In this document: positions 46,400 through 57,120 of the stretch, piece after piece
Layout of the letters: each line of letters begins with the position of its first letter
Numbering within the stretch: the stretch's first letter is position 1
From: Mycobacterium sp. UM_WGJ
GTDB taxonomy: Bacteria; Actinomycetota; Actinomycetes; Mycobacteriales; Mycobacteriaceae
DNA: 64,000 nt
Reading direction: 5' to 3'
Assembly: GCF_000455125.1 (NCBI RefSeq)
Contig: NZ_AUWR01000008.1
Coordinates: forward strand, 396,802 to 460,801
Program-made: the position numbers and the translations under genes
Notes under the pieces: generated by a model
What the model was told of the DNA's origin: nothing
The model's database searches: none
What the model saw: only the letters and a program-made list of their open reading frames with translations

Positions 46400-47200
46400 T
46401 CAATCCGCTCGCCGCAGGATGGCTTCCGCGTGCCGCAGCACCGGGGAGTCGACCATCTGTCCTTCGAACGCGAACACCCCGCGCTCGGTCTGCGCCGCGG
46501 CGAGCACCCTGCGCGCCCAGTCAACCCGTTCCGGGGCGGGCCGATAGGCGTCACGGACCACCGCGATCTGGCTCGGGTGGATGCACACCGTAGCAGCGAA
46601 TCCGACCGCGGCGCCATCGAGTGCTTCGGCTTTGAGCCCGTCGAGGTCGCGGATGTTGAGGTAGACGGCGTCCAGTGCGGCCCGGCCGAACGTCGAGGCC
46701 GCCAACAACACACTCGAGCGCACGTGGCGGGCCACATCGCGGTACCGGCCGTCGGAGTGCCTGCTGGAACCGCCGCCCATGGCCGCGACCAGATCTTCGG
46801 CGCCCCACATCATCGCGACGCATTGCTGTGCGGCGGCGATCTCGGCGCAGAACACCGCGCCGCGTGGGGTCTCGATCAAGGCCACCACCTGCCGGGGCGC
46901 CAGCGCGGCGACCTGGGCGGCGGATTCGGTCTTGGCCAGCATCACCGTCGTGTAGGCAGTGTCTGCCAGGGCCTCCAAGTCGCGGGCCTGGTCTTCGGTT
47001 CCAGCCGGGTTCACCCGCACCACGGTCCGCTCCGGGTCAAGCGGCGTGCTCCGCAACGCTTCGCGAGCGGCGGGCCGATCCGCCGCGGCCACACCGTCTT
47101 CCAGGTCCAGGATCACCACGTCGGCAACCGCAGCCGCTTTGCCGTATCGCTCCGGGCGATCCGCCGGGCAGAACAGCCACGCCGGGCCGACGCCACTCAT
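46400..47200 (-). CDS. citE: CitE-like beta-hydroxyacyl-CoA lyase (Rv2498c-like)
   Basis: A 266-residue HpcH/HpaI-aldolase-fold lyase (CitE-like). The [16 protein letters not shown] segment (about 30-45) and VRVNPAGT are characteristic. The M. tuberculosis counterpart is reported to cleave (S)-citramalyl-CoA and HMG-CoA-type substrates in itaconate and leucine breakdown. That fits its place here behind the methylcrotonyl-CoA carboxylase genes. ATG 47200 overlaps the MaoC gene stop (ATGA). Confidence 0.92.
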   Translation of the reverse strand: MSGVGPAWLFCPADRPERYGKAAAVADVVILDLEDGVAAADRPAAREALRSTPLDPERTVVRVNPAGTEDQARDLEALADTAYTTVMLAKTESAAQVAALAPRQVVALIETPRGAVFCAEIAAAQQCVAMMWGAEDLVAAMGGGSSRHSDGRYRDVARHVRSSVLLAASTFGRAALDAVYLNIRDLDGLKAEALDGAAVGFAATVCIHPSQIAVVRDAYRPAPERVDWARRVLAAAQTERGVFAFEGQMVDSPVLRHAEAILRRAD

Positions 47201-47700
47201 CGTCCGTCCTCTGGCCGCTTGCGCACCAGCGTGGTGCGTACCGCGCGGGCAACGATGTCACCGTTCTGATTACGCCCGACGTGCTCCAACGTCACGATGC
47301 CCTCCCCGGGACGGCTCTTGGACTCCCGCTTGTCGGTACAGACCGTCTCGGCGTAGAGCGTGTCGCCGTGAAACACCGGCTTGGGGAACGACACCTCCGA
47401 GAAGCCCAGGTTGGCCACGATGGTGCCCAGCGTCAGCTGCGCCACCGACAGGCCGACCAGGGTGGAGAGGGTGAACATCGAATTCACCAGGCGCTCACCG
47501 CGAAATCCCGGCTGCTGGGCCGCCCACGCCGCATCCAGGTGCAGTGATTGGGTGTTCATGGTCAGCGTGGTGAACAGCACGTTGTCGGCTTCGGTGATGG
47601 TGCGCCCGGGCCGGTGCAGGTAGGTGGTGCCGATCTCGTATTCCTCGAACCACAGGCCGCGCTGCTCGACGGTCTTGCTCACGTTGTCGGCCATCGTCAC
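47197..47700 (-). CDS. MaoC-like acyl-CoA hydratase (Rv2499c-like)
   Basis: A 167-residue hot-dog hydratase. The segment [14 protein letters not shown] contains the Asn-His-Asp type hydratase pattern, and [10 protein letters not shown] is a family feature. In the leucine route it would act on a methylglutaconyl- or itaconyl-type enoyl-CoA between the carboxylase and the CitE lyase. Start GTG 47700 (GTGA overlap with fadE19) or ATG 47694. Confidence 0.9.
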   Translation of the reverse strand: MTMADNVSKTVEQRGLWFEEYEIGTTYLHRPGRTITEADNVLFTTLTMNTQSLHLDAAWAAQQPGFRGERLVNSMFTLSTLVGLSVAQLTLGTIVANLGFSEVSFPKPVFHGDTLYAETVCTDKRESKSRPGEGIVTLEHVGRNQNGDIVARAVRTTLVRKRPEDGR

Positions 47701-48857
47701 AGCCCCAGCGATCGTGCGATCAGCATCAGTTGCACCTCGGTGGTGCCCTCACCGATCTCGAGGATCTTGCTGTCGCGATAGTGCCGGGCCACCGGATACT
47801 CGTTGATGAAGCCGTAGCCGCCGTGGATCTGGGTGGCGTCGCGGGCGTTGTCCATCGCCGCTTCCGAGGAGATCATCTTGGCGATCGCAGCTTCCTTCTT
47901 GAACGGCTTGCCCGCCAGCATCTTCGCCGCGGCGTCGTAGTAGGCGGTACGGGCGACGTGGGCACGGGCCTCCATCCGGGCGATCTTGAAGCTGATCGCC
48001 TGGTAGGAGCCGATCGTCTGGCCGAACGCCTCACGCTCGCCGGCGTACTTGACGCTTTCGTCGACACAGCCCTGCGCCACCCCGGTGGCGACCGCGGCGA
48101 TCGCGATGCGGCCCTCGTCGAGGATGGACAGGAAGTTGGCGTAGCCACGGCCCTCGTCACCGAGCAGGTTGGCGTGGGGAACGCGGGCGTCGGCGAAGGT
48201 GAGCGGGTGGGTGTCCGAGGCGTTCCAGCCGACCTTGTTGTAGGCCGGTTCGACGGTGAATCCGGGTGTGCCGGAGGGCACGATGATGGTGGAGATCTGC
48301 TTCTTGCCGTCAGGCCGCGTTCCGGTGACGGCGGTGACGGTCACCAGTGAGGTGATGTCAGTGCCGGAGTTGGTGATGAACTGCTTGGTGCCGTTGATGA
48401 TCCACTCGTCGCCGTCGCGGCGGGCGGTGGTCCGGGTGCCGCCGGCATCGGAGCCGGCGCCCGGCTCGGTCAGCCCGAAGCCGGCCAGGGTGCGACCGGC
48501 AACCAGATCCGGCAGCCAGGTCTGCTTTTGTTCCTCGGAGCCGAACCGGTAGATCGGCATCGCCCCCAGGCCGACGCCGGCCTCCAGGGTCATCGCCACC
48601 GACTGGTCGATCTTGCCGAGTTCCTCCAGGGCGAGCGCCAGGGCGAAGTAGTCGCCGCCCATCCCGCCGTACTCCTCGGGGAACGGCAGGCCGAAAAGCC
48701 CCATCTCCCCCATCTTGGCGATGACTTCGTAGGGAAAGCTGTGCTCTTCGTCGTGCTTGGCCGCCACCGGAGCGACGACGGTGCGGGCGAACTCGGCGAC
48801 GGTGTCGCGCAAGTCCTGATAGTGGCTCGGCAGGGTTCCTGCCTCGATCGTCGTCAT
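47697..48857 (-). CDS. fadE19: Acyl-CoA dehydrogenase, probable isovaleryl-CoA dehydrogenase
   Basis: A 386-residue flavoprotein. Family signatures are visible: [13 protein letters not shown] (about 128-140) and QIHGGYGF (about 345-352), with a Glu in the C-terminal active-site region. The context (methylcrotonyl-CoA carboxylase and CoA transferase in one operon) points to isovaleryl-CoA in leucine breakdown. ATG 48857 overlaps the accA1 stop (ATGA). Counterpart of Rv2500c. Confidence 0.94.
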   Translation of the reverse strand: MTTIEAGTLPSHYQDLRDTVAEFARTVVAPVAAKHDEEHSFPYEVIAKMGEMGLFGLPFPEEYGGMGGDYFALALALEELGKIDQSVAMTLEAGVGLGAMPIYRFGSEEQKQTWLPDLVAGRTLAGFGLTEPGAGSDAGGTRTTARRDGDEWIINGTKQFITNSGTDITSLVTVTAVTGTRPDGKKQISTIIVPSGTPGFTVEPAYNKVGWNASDTHPLTFADARVPHANLLGDEGRGYANFLSILDEGRIAIAAVATGVAQGCVDESVKYAGEREAFGQTIGSYQAISFKIARMEARAHVARTAYYDAAAKMLAGKPFKKEAAIAKMISSEAAMDNARDATQIHGGYGFINEYPVARHYRDSKILEIGEGTTEVQLMLIARSLGL

Positions 48858-50845
48858 GATTTCGCTTCCTCGGTCTCTTCCTCCGGGACCAGCCGCGCCA
48901 GCACCTGATCCACCTTCACCTGATCGCCCACCGCCACCAACACCTGCACCCGGCCGGAAATCGGGGCGGTCAGGGTGTGCTCCATCTTCATCGCCTCGAC
49001 CACGACCACCGGAGCACCTTCGCCGACAGTGGATTCCGATTCCACAGCGACGGCGATCACGGTGCCCGGCATCGGACTGGCGATCTCTGCGGTACGCGGG
49101 CCGGCGGCGGACCGCACCACAGTGCTTTCCTGGGCCTCCCGCAGCTGCCAACTCCCGCGTTCGTCGCAGATCCACAGTTGGCCGTCGTCCTCGGCGAACA
49201 GGTAGCGACGTTGCCGCCCGGCCACGGTCGCGATCAGCTGATCGCCTTCGACATGGGCGCTGGCGCCCTGGATCTCGCCCTCGCCGATCTGCACCTGCGC
49301 GGCGTCGGGCAGGCCCCACACCGACACCGTCTCGGTGCGCAGCGGGGTGTGCATCTGCGTGCGCACCGGCGCCGCCGCGCCGATCCGCCATCCGCTCGGG
49401 GATGCCCACAGGTCCGTGCGGCCGCGCTGGGCCAGCTCCCACTGGCGGTAGAGGCCACCGGCGGCCAACACATCGTCGGGAGCGGGCAGCGGTGTGAAGT
49501 GGCCCGACCGGGCGTCGAGCAGTTCGGTGTCGAGGTCACCGGCGATCACCCGCGCATCGGCCAGCAGGAACCGCAGGAACTCGATGTTGGTCTGCACCCC
49601 GAACACCGCCGTGCCGGCCAGCGCCGCATCGAGTCGCGCCAGTGCCTGCGCCCGGTCGGCCCCGTGCGCGATTACCTTGGACAGCATCGGGTCGTAGTCA
49701 CTGCCTACGACGGTGCCGTCCAGCAACGACGAGTCCACCCGCACCCCCGGACCGGTGGGTTCGTGCACCGCAAGCACCCGCCCGCCGGTGGGCAGGAAGC
49801 CCCGAGCCGGGTCTTCGGCATACACCCGGGCTTCGACGGCGTGCCCGGTGAAGGTGATGTCGTCCTGGGTGAAGGACAGCTTCTCCCCGGCGGCCACCCG
49901 CAGCTGCCACTCGACGAGGTCCAGGCCGGTGATCGCCTCGGTGACCGGGTGTTCCACCTGCAACCGGGTGTTCATCTCCATGAAGAAGAACTCATCGGGG
50001 CGATCCGCCGAGACGATGAACTCCACGGTGCCGGCGCCGACGTAGTCCACGCTGCGGGCGGTGTTGCAGGCCGCCGTACCGATCCGGTCGCGGGTGGCGG
50101 CGTCCAGCAACGGGGACGGTGCCTCTTCGATCACCTTCTGGTGGCGTCGCTGCAGGCTGCATTCACGTTCGCCGAGGTGCACCACGTTGCCCTGGGTGTC
50201 GGCGAGCACCTGTACCTCGATGTGGCGCGGCCGCAGCACGAATCGCTCCAAGAACAAGGTGTCGTCACCGAACGCCGAGGCCGCCTCGCGCCGGGCAGTG
50301 GCCAGCGCCGGGCGCAGCTGCGCCGGGTCGTCCACCAGGTGCATGCCTTTGCCACCGCCGCCGGCCGACGGCTTGATCAGCACCGGGTAACCGATCTCGG
50401 CTGCCGCGGCCACCAGCTCGTCGTCGGACAGACCGGGTTTGGCGATCCCCGGAACCACCGGCACCTCGAAGGCGGTGACGGTGTTCTTCGCTGAGATCTT
50501 GTCGCCCATCACCTCGATGGCCCGAGCCGGCGGCCCGATGAAGACCACTCCAGCCCGTTCGCAGGCGGCCGCGAATCCGGCGTTCTCGGAAAGGAATCCG
50601 TAGCCGGGGTGAATGGCCTGGGCGCCGGTGGCCGCGGCGGCCTCGAGCACTTTGGGTATCGACAGGTAGCTCTCCAGTACCGGTGCGGGCCCCAGGCGCA
50701 CCGCGGTGTCGGCTTCACACACGTGGCGCGCCCCGGCGTCAGCGTCGCTGTAGACGGCTACTGACCGGATGCCCATCCGGCGCAGGGTGCGGATCACCCG
50801 TACCGCGATCTCACCGCGATTGGCTATCAAGACGGTTTCAAACAT
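48854..50845 (-). CDS. accA1: Biotin-dependent acyl-CoA carboxylase alpha subunit
   Basis: Biotin carboxylase plus biotin carrier in 663 residues. The BC domain covers about 1-450 (ATP-grasp with GGGGKGM near residue 164), and the carrier motif VEAMKMEHT places the biotinyl lysine at about 620. Together with AccD1 it forms 3-methylcrotonyl-CoA carboxylase for leucine catabolism. It follows accD1 after 6 bp. Counterpart of Rv2501c. Confidence 0.95.
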   Translation of the reverse strand: MFETVLIANRGEIAVRVIRTLRRMGIRSVAVYSDADAGARHVCEADTAVRLGPAPVLESYLSIPKVLEAAAATGAQAIHPGYGFLSENAGFAAACERAGVVFIGPPARAIEVMGDKISAKNTVTAFEVPVVPGIAKPGLSDDELVAAAAEIGYPVLIKPSAGGGGKGMHLVDDPAQLRPALATARREAASAFGDDTLFLERFVLRPRHIEVQVLADTQGNVVHLGERECSLQRRHQKVIEEAPSPLLDAATRDRIGTAACNTARSVDYVGAGTVEFIVSADRPDEFFFMEMNTRLQVEHPVTEAITGLDLVEWQLRVAAGEKLSFTQDDITFTGHAVEARVYAEDPARGFLPTGGRVLAVHEPTGPGVRVDSSLLDGTVVGSDYDPMLSKVIAHGADRAQALARLDAALAGTAVFGVQTNIEFLRFLLADARVIAGDLDTELLDARSGHFTPLPAPDDVLAAGGLYRQWELAQRGRTDLWASPSGWRIGAAAPVRTQMHTPLRTETVSVWGLPDAAQVQIGEGEIQGASAHVEGDQLIATVAGRQRRYLFAEDDGQLWICDERGSWQLREAQESTVVRSAAGPRTAEIASPMPGTVIAVAVESESTVGEGAPVVVVEAMKMEHTLTAPISGRVQVLVAVGDQVKVDQVLARLVPEEETEEAKS

Positions 50846-50851
50846 GTGCGC

Positions 50852-52423
50852 TCACATCCGGAATACGCCGTAGGAGACCGGGTCCAAAGGCGCGTTCGAG
50901 CAGACCGAAAGCGCAAGGCCCAATACTGTTCTGGTGTCAGCCGGGTCGATGATCCCGTCGTCCCACAGCCGCGCGGTCGAGTAGTACGGGTTGCCCTGCA
51001 CCTCATATTGCTCACGGATCGGGGCCTTGAAGGCCTCCTCGTCGGCGGCCGACCACGGCTTGCCGGCGGCGTCGAGTTGATCGCTGCGCACGGTGGCCAG
51101 CACCGACGCGGCCTGCTCGCCACCCATCACCGAGATCCGGGCGTTGGGCCACATCCACAGGAATCGCGGCGAGTACGCCCGGCCGCACATGGAGTAGTTG
51201 CCCGCCCCGTAGGACCCGCCGATCACGACCGTCAGCTTGGGCACCCGCGCACACGCCACGGCGGTGACCATCTTCGCGCCGTGTTTGGCGATGCCCCCGG
51301 CCTCATAGTCCCGGCCGACCATGAACCCGGCGATGTTCTGCAGGAACACCAGTGGTATCGAGCGTTTGTCGCACAGCTCGATGAAGTGCGCCCCTTTGAC
51401 CGCGGATTCACCGAACAGCACCCCGTTGTTGGCGATGATCCCGACCGGGTGGCCGTGGATGCGCGCGAACGCGGTGACCAGCGTCTTGCCGTACTCGGCC
51501 TTGAACTCGCTGAACTCGCTGCCGTCGACCAGCCGCACGATCACCTGGCGCACGTCGTAGGGCACCCGCGGGTCCGGGGGAACCACGTCGTAGAGCTCGG
51601 CCGGGTCATGGCGGGGCTCGACAGAGTCGCTTATCTCCCATGGGCTTTCGGGGCGAGGGCCGAAGGTGGCCGCGATCTGGCGCACTATGCGCAGCGCGTG
51701 TTCGTCGTCGTCGGCCAGGTAGTCGGTGACCCCGGAGACCTTGGAGTGCAGGTCACCGCCGCCGAGTTCTTCGGCGGTCACCACTTCACCGGTGGCGGCC
51801 TTCACCAGCGGCGGCCCGCCCAGGAAGATGGTGCCCTGTTCCCGGACGATGACGGCTTCGTCGCTCATGGCCGGGACGTAGGCGCCGCCGGCGGTGCACG
51901 AACCGAGCACCGCCGCGATCTGCGGAATGCCCGCAGCGCTCATGGTGGCCTGGTTGAAGAAGATCCGCCCGAAGTGCTCACGGTCGGGGAAGACTTCGTC
52001 CTGGCGGGGCAGGAACGCTCCACCCGAGTCCACCAGGTACAGGCAGGGCAGCCGGTTGCCCAGTGCCACCTCTTGGGCACGCAGGTGCTTTTTGACCGTC
52101 ACCGGGTAGTAGGTGCCGCCCTTGACGGTGGCGTCATTGGCGACGATCACGCATTCCCGGCCTGACACCCGACCGATCCCGGTGATGATCCCCGCCCCGG
52201 GGCACTCGTCGTCGTACATCCCGTCGGCGGCCAGTGGCGCCAGTTCCAGGAACGGGCTACCGGGGTCCAGCAGCCGGTCAACCCGGTCGCGGGGCAATAG
52301 CTTTCCGCGAGCCACGTGGCGCTGGCGGGACTGCTCGTTGCCGCCCAGCGCCGCGGTCGCCAGCTTGTTCTTGAGTTCGGCGACCAGGCGGCGGTGCTCG
52401 TCAGCGAATGCCGATGTTGTCAT
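50852..52423 (-). CDS. accD1: Acyl-CoA carboxylase beta subunit (methylcrotonyl-CoA carboxyltransferase)
   Basis: A 523-residue carboxyltransferase. Two crotonase-like halves are seen, with oxyanion loops [14 protein letters not shown] in the N-half and [15 protein letters not shown] in the C-half. It transfers carboxyl from biotin to 3-methylcrotonyl-CoA. ATG 52423 overlaps the scoB stop (ATGA). The longer open frame upstream runs back over scoB and is rejected. Counterpart of Rv2502c. Confidence 0.95.
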   Translation of the reverse strand: MTTSAFADEHRRLVAELKNKLATAALGGNEQSRQRHVARGKLLPRDRVDRLLDPGSPFLELAPLAADGMYDDECPGAGIITGIGRVSGRECVIVANDATVKGGTYYPVTVKKHLRAQEVALGNRLPCLYLVDSGGAFLPRQDEVFPDREHFGRIFFNQATMSAAGIPQIAAVLGSCTAGGAYVPAMSDEAVIVREQGTIFLGGPPLVKAATGEVVTAEELGGGDLHSKVSGVTDYLADDDEHALRIVRQIAATFGPRPESPWEISDSVEPRHDPAELYDVVPPDPRVPYDVRQVIVRLVDGSEFSEFKAEYGKTLVTAFARIHGHPVGIIANNGVLFGESAVKGAHFIELCDKRSIPLVFLQNIAGFMVGRDYEAGGIAKHGAKMVTAVACARVPKLTVVIGGSYGAGNYSMCGRAYSPRFLWMWPNARISVMGGEQAASVLATVRSDQLDAAGKPWSAADEEAFKAPIREQYEVQGNPYYSTARLWDDGIIDPADTRTVLGLALSVCSNAPLDPVSYGVFRM

Positions 52424-53061
52424 GACAGTGCCGACAAGTCCAGCGGAGCATCGGTTTTCGCGACCACGTCGTCGACGGTGATGCCCGGCGCGGTCTCGAT
52501 CAGCGCCAACCCGTTCTCGGTGACGTCGATGACGGCCAGGTCGGTGATGATCCGGTTGACGCAGCGGGCGCCGGTGAGCGGCAGCGTGCACTGCTCGACG
52601 ATCTTGGCACTGCCGTCTTTGGCGGCGTGTTCCATCATCACGATCACCCGGCGCGCTCCGTGCACCAGGTCCATGGCTCCACCCATACCTTTGATCATCT
52701 TGCCGGGGATCATCCAGTTGGCCAGGTCGCCGGCGGCCGAAACCTGCATGGCGCCAAGGACCGCCACGTCCAGGTGGCCGCCGCGGATGACGCCGAACGA
52801 GGCCGACGACGAGAAGAACGAGGCGCCGGGCAGGGTGGTCACTGTTTCTTTGCCGGCGTTGATCAGGTCGGCGTCGAGGTCTTCGCGCAGCGGATAGGGG
52901 CCGACCCCGAGGATTCCGTTCTCCGAGTGCAGCACCACATTGACGCCGTCGGGGATGTGGTTGGGAATCAAGGTGGGCAGGCCGATGCCGAGGTTGACGT
53001 ACTGACCGTCGCGCAACTCGGCGGCGACCCGTGCGGCCAGTTCATCTCTTGTCAGGGTCAT
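52420..53061 (-). CDS. scoB: 3-oxoacid CoA-transferase subunit B
   Basis: A 213-residue beta subunit of succinyl-CoA:3-ketoacid CoA-transferase. The catalytic glutamate lies in [12 protein letters not shown] (about residue 46). It activates acetoacetate, the end product of leucine breakdown. Overlaps scoA by 4 bp (ATGA). Counterpart of Rv2503c. Confidence 0.95.
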   Translation of the reverse strand: MTLTRDELAARVAAELRDGQYVNLGIGLPTLIPNHIPDGVNVVLHSENGILGVGPYPLREDLDADLINAGKETVTTLPGASFFSSSASFGVIRGGHLDVAVLGAMQVSAAGDLANWMIPGKMIKGMGGAMDLVHGARRVIVMMEHAAKDGSAKIVEQCTLPLTGARCVNRIITDLAVIDVTENGLALIETAPGITVDDVVAKTDAPLDLSALS

Positions 53062-53810
53062 GCGCGCACCGTCTCCCGCTCGATTCGCTTGATCGGATCG
53101 GGCACGTGCACCACCCGGTGCACGAAGACTCCCTGGGTGTGCACCTCGGCGGGGCAGATCTCACCGGGCTCGACCAGGTGCTCGACCTCGGCGATGGTGA
53201 TCCGGCCTGCCGCAGCGCAGTCCGGGTTGAAGTTGGCGGCGGCCTCGCGGTAGACGAGGTTGCCGTGCCGGTCGCCCTTCCAGGCGTGCACCAGCGCGAA
53301 GTCGGTGCGAATCGCCCGCTCCAAGACATAGGTTCGGCCGTCGAACTCCCGGGTCTCCTTCGGTGGCGAGGCCACCGCCACCCCACCGGCCCCGTCGTAG
53401 CGCCACGGCAAACCTCCGTCGGCGACCTGGGTGCCCACGCCGGTGGGCGTGTAAAAGGCCGGGATGCCGGCGCCGCCGGCGCGCAGCCGCTCGGCGAGGG
53501 TGCCCTGCGGGGTCAGCTCCACCTCGAGCTCGCCGGAGAGAAACTGCCGGGCGAACTCCTTGTTCTCGCCGACATAGGAGCTCACGGTGCGGCGGATGCG
53601 CTTGTGCTCCAACAGCACTCCCAGACCGACGCCGTCGACACCGCAGTTGTTGGAAACCGTCTCCAGGTCAGTGACCCCGAGCTGCAGCAGGGCATCGATC
53701 AACGTCTCCGGGATGCCGCAGAGTCCGAATCCGCCTACCGCCAGTGACGCGCCGTCGGTCACGTCGGCCACGGCCTCTGCCGCCGTCGCCACGACCTTGT
53801 CTATCGCCAC
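53058..53810 (-). CDS. scoA: 3-oxoacid CoA-transferase subunit A
   Basis: A 250-residue alpha subunit. The CoA-binding loop is [10 protein letters not shown] (about 27-36). First gene of the eight-gene run scoA-scoB-accD1-accA1-fadE19-MaoC-citE-enolase-like. A 20-bp palindrome lies 17 bp upstream of the start, a likely BkaR operator, so this is where the operon promoter should be. Counterpart of Rv2504c. Confidence 0.95.
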   Translation of the reverse strand: MAIDKVVATAAEAVADVTDGASLAVGGFGLCGIPETLIDALLQLGVTDLETVSNNCGVDGVGLGVLLEHKRIRRTVSSYVGENKEFARQFLSGELEVELTPQGTLAERLRAGGAGIPAFYTPTGVGTQVADGGLPWRYDGAGGVAVASPPKETREFDGRTYVLERAIRTDFALVHAWKGDRHGNLVYREAAANFNPDCAAAGRITIAEVEHLVEPGEICPAEVHTQGVFVHRVVHVPDPIKRIERETVRA

Positions 53811-53826
53811 CCGCGCCTCCTCATTT

Positions 53827-53846
53827 CAGTTAATATTCATTAACTG
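53827..53846. promoter_or_regulatory. BkaR-type operator in front of the leucine operon
   Basis: CAGTTAAT-ATTC-ATTAACTG is a perfect 8-bp inverted repeat with a 4-bp centre, in the 68-bp gap between fadD35 and scoA. Its inner half-sites AGTTAAT-N4-ATTAACT recur with the same spacing at 55576-55593 beside bkaR. A TetR regulator gene lying between such sites and controlling this operon is known in mycobacteria. Binding to this exact sequence is inference. Confidence 0.8.
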
Positions 53847-53878
53847 ATGCCAGAGAATACCATTCTCAAGCAGCCCTG

Positions 53879-55519
53879 TCAGCCGCCGCCCAAATGCTCG
53901 ATTGCCTGCTGGCGCATCTCGTCCTTGCGGACCTTGCCGGTGACCGTCATCGGGAACTCGGTCACAACCCGCACATAGCGCGGCACCTTGAAGTGCGCGA
54001 GTCGGCCGGTGCAGAACTCCCGCAGCCGCTCGACGGTCAGCGGCGGCGCGCCGTCGCGCATCATCACCACCGCCATCAGTTCCTCGCCATAGGTGTCGTC
54101 GGGCACACCGATGACCTGGGCGTCGCGGATGTCGGGATGGGCATAGAGGAATTCCTCGATCTCGCGCGGGTAGATGTTCTCCCCGCCACGGATCACCATG
54201 TCCTTGATCCGCCCGGTGATACGCAGATAGGCGTCGCCGTCCATCACGGCCAGGTCGCCGGTGTGCATCCAGCCTTCGGCGTCGATGGCCTCCGCAGTCT
54301 TGTCCGGGTCGTTCCAGTAGCCGGTCATCACCGAGTAGCCGCGGGTGCACAGCTCGCCGACCTGCCCGCGCGGCACCGTCGCACCGGTGGCCGGGTCGGT
54401 CAGCTTGATCTCCAGGTGCGGGCCGACCCGGCCGACGGTCTCGACTCGCTGCAGCAGCGAGTCCTCGCCGCGGGTTTGGGTCGACACCGGCGAGGTCTCG
54501 GTCATGCCGTAGCAGATCGCGACCCCGGTCATCTGCATGTCATCGATGACCCGTCGCATCACCTCGGCCGGGCACGGCGATCCCGCCATGATTCCGGTGC
54601 GCAGGCTGGTCAGGTCGTACTCGGCGAAGTCAGCCAGCCCGAGTTCGGCGATGAACATGGTGGGCACCCCATAGAGGCTGGTGCACGCCTGGTCCTGCAC
54701 GGCCCGCAGCGTGGCCGCTGGGTCGAATCCGGGGCCCGGCAAGACGATGGCGGCCCCGTGACTGGTCGCCGCGAGGCTCCCCATCACTGAACCGAAGCAG
54801 TGATAAAGCGGCACGGGCAGGCAGATCCGATCTGCTGCGGTGTAGCCGAGCAGCTCACCGACCAGGTAGCCGTTGTTGAGGATGTTGCGATGGCTCAGCG
54901 TCGCGCCCCTGGGGTAACCCGTTGTGCCCGAGGTGTATTGGATGTTGATCGGATCATCAGCACGCAGTGTCGCGGCCACCTGCGACAGTGCTGTCGCATC
55001 GATCGGCGTGCCGGTTAGCTCCTGCCACCGGGAGCCGCCGATGAACACCACCTCGCGCAGCTCCGGGCATTCGGGAGCCACCTCCTGCAGCATGACGACG
55101 TAGTCAGATGTCTTGAAACGCTTCGCCGAGATGACCAACGCGACCCCGGACTGCTTGAGCGCATAGGCCAATTCGTGGGAGCGATACGCGGGGTTGACGT
55201 TGACCAGAACCGCGCCGATCTCGGCGCTGGCGTACTGGGTCAATACCCATTCGGCACAGTTGGGCGCCCAGATGCCCACCCGGTCCCCCGGCCTGATGCC
55301 GGCATGCAGCAGCCCGGTTGCCAGTCGGCGCACCTCGGCTACCAGCTCGGTGTAGCTGAAGCGCCGACCCGCCGGAACGTCAACCAACGCATCATGATCG
55401 GGGTACCTGCTGGCGATCGCCGCGAGATTGGCGCCGATCGTCGTCTCCAGCAAGGCGGGCTGAGCCCCGCCGCGGGCATAGGACAAGTCGTTCTGCGCCG
55501 CGGGTACCGCAGTTGACAT
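53879..55519 (-). CDS. fadD35: Acyl-CoA synthetase (AMP-forming)
   Basis: A 546-residue ANL-superfamily ligase. The phosphate-binding motif is [12 protein letters not shown] (about 190-201), with YGMTETSP and a C-terminal [11 protein letters not shown] hinge and the lysine of TGKVRKDE. It activates a short or branched carboxylic acid to its CoA ester; the operon context suggests a leucine-derived acid. ATG 55519 has GGAGGAG upstream. An earlier in-frame ATG (55588) lies inside the operator and is rejected. Counterpart of Rv2505c. Confidence 0.93.
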   Translation of the reverse strand: MSTAVPAAQNDLSYARGGAQPALLETTIGANLAAIASRYPDHDALVDVPAGRRFSYTELVAEVRRLATGLLHAGIRPGDRVGIWAPNCAEWVLTQYASAEIGAVLVNVNPAYRSHELAYALKQSGVALVISAKRFKTSDYVVMLQEVAPECPELREVVFIGGSRWQELTGTPIDATALSQVAATLRADDPINIQYTSGTTGYPRGATLSHRNILNNGYLVGELLGYTAADRICLPVPLYHCFGSVMGSLAATSHGAAIVLPGPGFDPAATLRAVQDQACTSLYGVPTMFIAELGLADFAEYDLTSLRTGIMAGSPCPAEVMRRVIDDMQMTGVAICYGMTETSPVSTQTRGEDSLLQRVETVGRVGPHLEIKLTDPATGATVPRGQVGELCTRGYSVMTGYWNDPDKTAEAIDAEGWMHTGDLAVMDGDAYLRITGRIKDMVIRGGENIYPREIEEFLYAHPDIRDAQVIGVPDDTYGEELMAVVMMRDGAPPLTVERLREFCTGRLAHFKVPRYVRVVTEFPMTVTGKVRKDEMRQQAIEHLGGG

Positions 55520-55575
55520 CGGCTCCTCCACCGGTGCCGCCCGAAGCCCGATGTGCTCGCAGGCGACGGGTGTTA

Positions 55576-55593
55576 CGTTAGTGGCCATTAACT
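55576..55593. promoter_or_regulatory. BkaR-type operator in the fadD35-bkaR divergent gap
   Basis: CGTTAGT-GGCC-ATTAACT is an imperfect inverted repeat with the same 7-4-7 layout as the operator at 53827-53846. The right half-site is identical and the left differs at two positions. It lies 57 bp before fadD35 and 30 bp before bkaR, so one bound repressor could silence both genes. Confidence 0.75.
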
Positions 55594-55622
55594 CCAGTTG
55601 TCCACGACGGAGCGGAGGCGTG

Positions 55623-56276
55623 ATGGCTTCTTCCATTCCGAAGTCCATCTCGGCCGACTCGGCGGGCAATGACGAGCCGGGCAACCGGCGCAGCCGGCTG
55701 AAGTCCGACCGGCGTAGCCAGCTGCTCGCAGCAGCCGAACGCCTCTTCGCGCAGGGCGGCTACCCGGCGGTGCGGCTGGAGGACATCGGCGCGGCCGCAG
55801 GAGTCAGCGGCCCGGCCATCTACCGCCACTTCGCAGGCAAGGAGGCGCTGCTGGTCGAGTTGCTCGTCGGTATCAGCACCCGGTTGCTCGCCGGGGCGCG
55901 CGCCGTCGAAGCGGGTGGACACAGTCCGCAGCAAGTGCTGGACGGCCTGGTCGAGTTTCATCTCGATTTCGCCCTCGGCGAGCCGGATCTGATCCGGATC
56001 CAGGACCGCGATCTGGCTCACCTGCCGGCCGCCGCGCAGCGTCAGGTGCGCAGCGCCCAGCGGCAGTACGTCGAAGTGTGGGTGAGCGTGTTGCGCGCGC
56101 TGCATCCGGGGCTGGCCGAAGCCGATGCACGGCTGATGGCGCACGCCGCGTTCGGTCTGCTGAACTCGACCCCGCACAGCATGAAGCCCATTGGCGCCAA
56201 GTCGGCCGGCCCGGAACGCTCGCGAGCGGTGTTGCGGGCGATGACGATCAGCGCGCTGGGCGCGACCGGAATTTAG
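55623..56276 (+). CDS. bkaR: TetR repressor of branched-chain keto-acid catabolism
   Basis: A 217-residue TetR regulator. The helix-turn-helix is at about 30-75 ([19 protein letters not shown]) with a C-terminal ligand domain. It is the counterpart of Rv2506/BkaR by position and divergent orientation to fadD35. The ligand is probably an acyl-CoA of the leucine route (inference). Two matching operators are listed at 53827-53846 and 55576-55593. Confidence 0.92.
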   Translation: MASSIPKSISADSAGNDEPGNRRSRLKSDRRSQLLAAAERLFAQGGYPAVRLEDIGAAAGVSGPAIYRHFAGKEALLVELLVGISTRLLAGARAVEAGGHSPQQVLDGLVEFHLDFALGEPDLIRIQDRDLAHLPAAAQRQVRSAQRQYVEVWVSVLRALHPGLAEADARLMAHAAFGLLNSTPHSMKPIGAKSAGPERSRAVLRAMTISALGATGI

Positions 56277-56341
56277 GACCGCGCGCCGACGTCCCGGCCG
56301 CAGACGCCCGGCGCAGGTACCCTGCAAGCCATGAGGTGGGC

Positions 56342-57109
56342 ATGACCGATCCGTATCGACCGGAGGGCTCTAATCAGTCCTGGCAGCGCGGTGGAGCGTC
56401 TGAGCCGCCGACGTCCGGCTATCCGCCCTACGTCGACCCGGCCTACGCCGGGCAGCTGCCGTCGTACCCGTCCGGTTATCCGCCGCAGGCTCCCCACCCG
56501 ACCGAGCAGTTGCCGCGGCAGCACTGGGAGGCATCCCAGCCCCCGGAGGGTGGACCCGTAGGCGGCGGCGAAGGTGGACCGCCGGAGCCTCCGCGGTTCC
56601 CGGCCTGGCTGTTCCTGGTAGCCGGCGCCGCGGTACTGCTGGTGGTCGGCATGGTGATCGCCCTGGTGATTGCTAATGGCTCACAGCGCAATTCAGCCAC
56701 CGTCACGCCGGTGACCCCGTTGCCGACCGCCCCGAGCACCCCGGTGCCCAAGCGTGTCCCCACCACCACTCCCTCGACGCCAACGACGCCGGCGCCGAGC
56801 ACAACGACCACACCTCCACCGACGACATCGACCACTGCCGGAGTGCCCGAGACGATCCTCTACAGCGTCAGCGGGACCGGTCGGGCGCTGAGCATCGCCT
56901 ACATCGATACCGGCGGCATCTTGAAGACTGAGTTCAATGTGGCGCTGCCGTGGAGCAAGCAGGTGACGCTGACGCCGCCGGCCACGACGGCGGCGGCGGT
57001 CACGGTGGTCAATTTCGGCGAACAGATCACCTGCTCGGTATCGGTGGACGGTGCACAAGTCCGCCAGCGCACCGGTTCGATTCTCACGGTGTGCGCTGCT
57101 GCCGGCTGA
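56342..57109 (+). CDS. Proline-rich membrane protein with MmpS-like C-terminal domain (Rv2507-like)
   Basis: A 255-residue single-pass protein. The Pro/Gly-rich cytosolic part is about 1-86, one membrane helix lies at about 88-111, a Thr/Pro-rich linker at about 115-165, and an external domain (ILYSVSGTGRALSIAYIDTG onwards) looks like the MmpS fold, with two cysteines that can form a disulfide. MmpS proteins assist MmpL exporters, but no mmpL gene is nearby. GAGGTGGGC precedes ATG 56342. Counterpart of Rv2507. Confidence 0.85.
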   Translation: MTDPYRPEGSNQSWQRGGASEPPTSGYPPYVDPAYAGQLPSYPSGYPPQAPHPTEQLPRQHWEASQPPEGGPVGGGEGGPPEPPRFPAWLFLVAGAAVLLVVGMVIALVIANGSQRNSATVTPVTPLPTAPSTPVPKRVPTTTPSTPTTPAPSTTTTPPPTTSTTAGVPETILYSVSGTGRALSIAYIDTGGILKTEFNVALPWSKQVTLTPPATTAAAVTVVNFGEQITCSVSVDGAQVRQRTGSILTVCAAAG

Positions 57110-57120
57110 CGCGGCGATCG

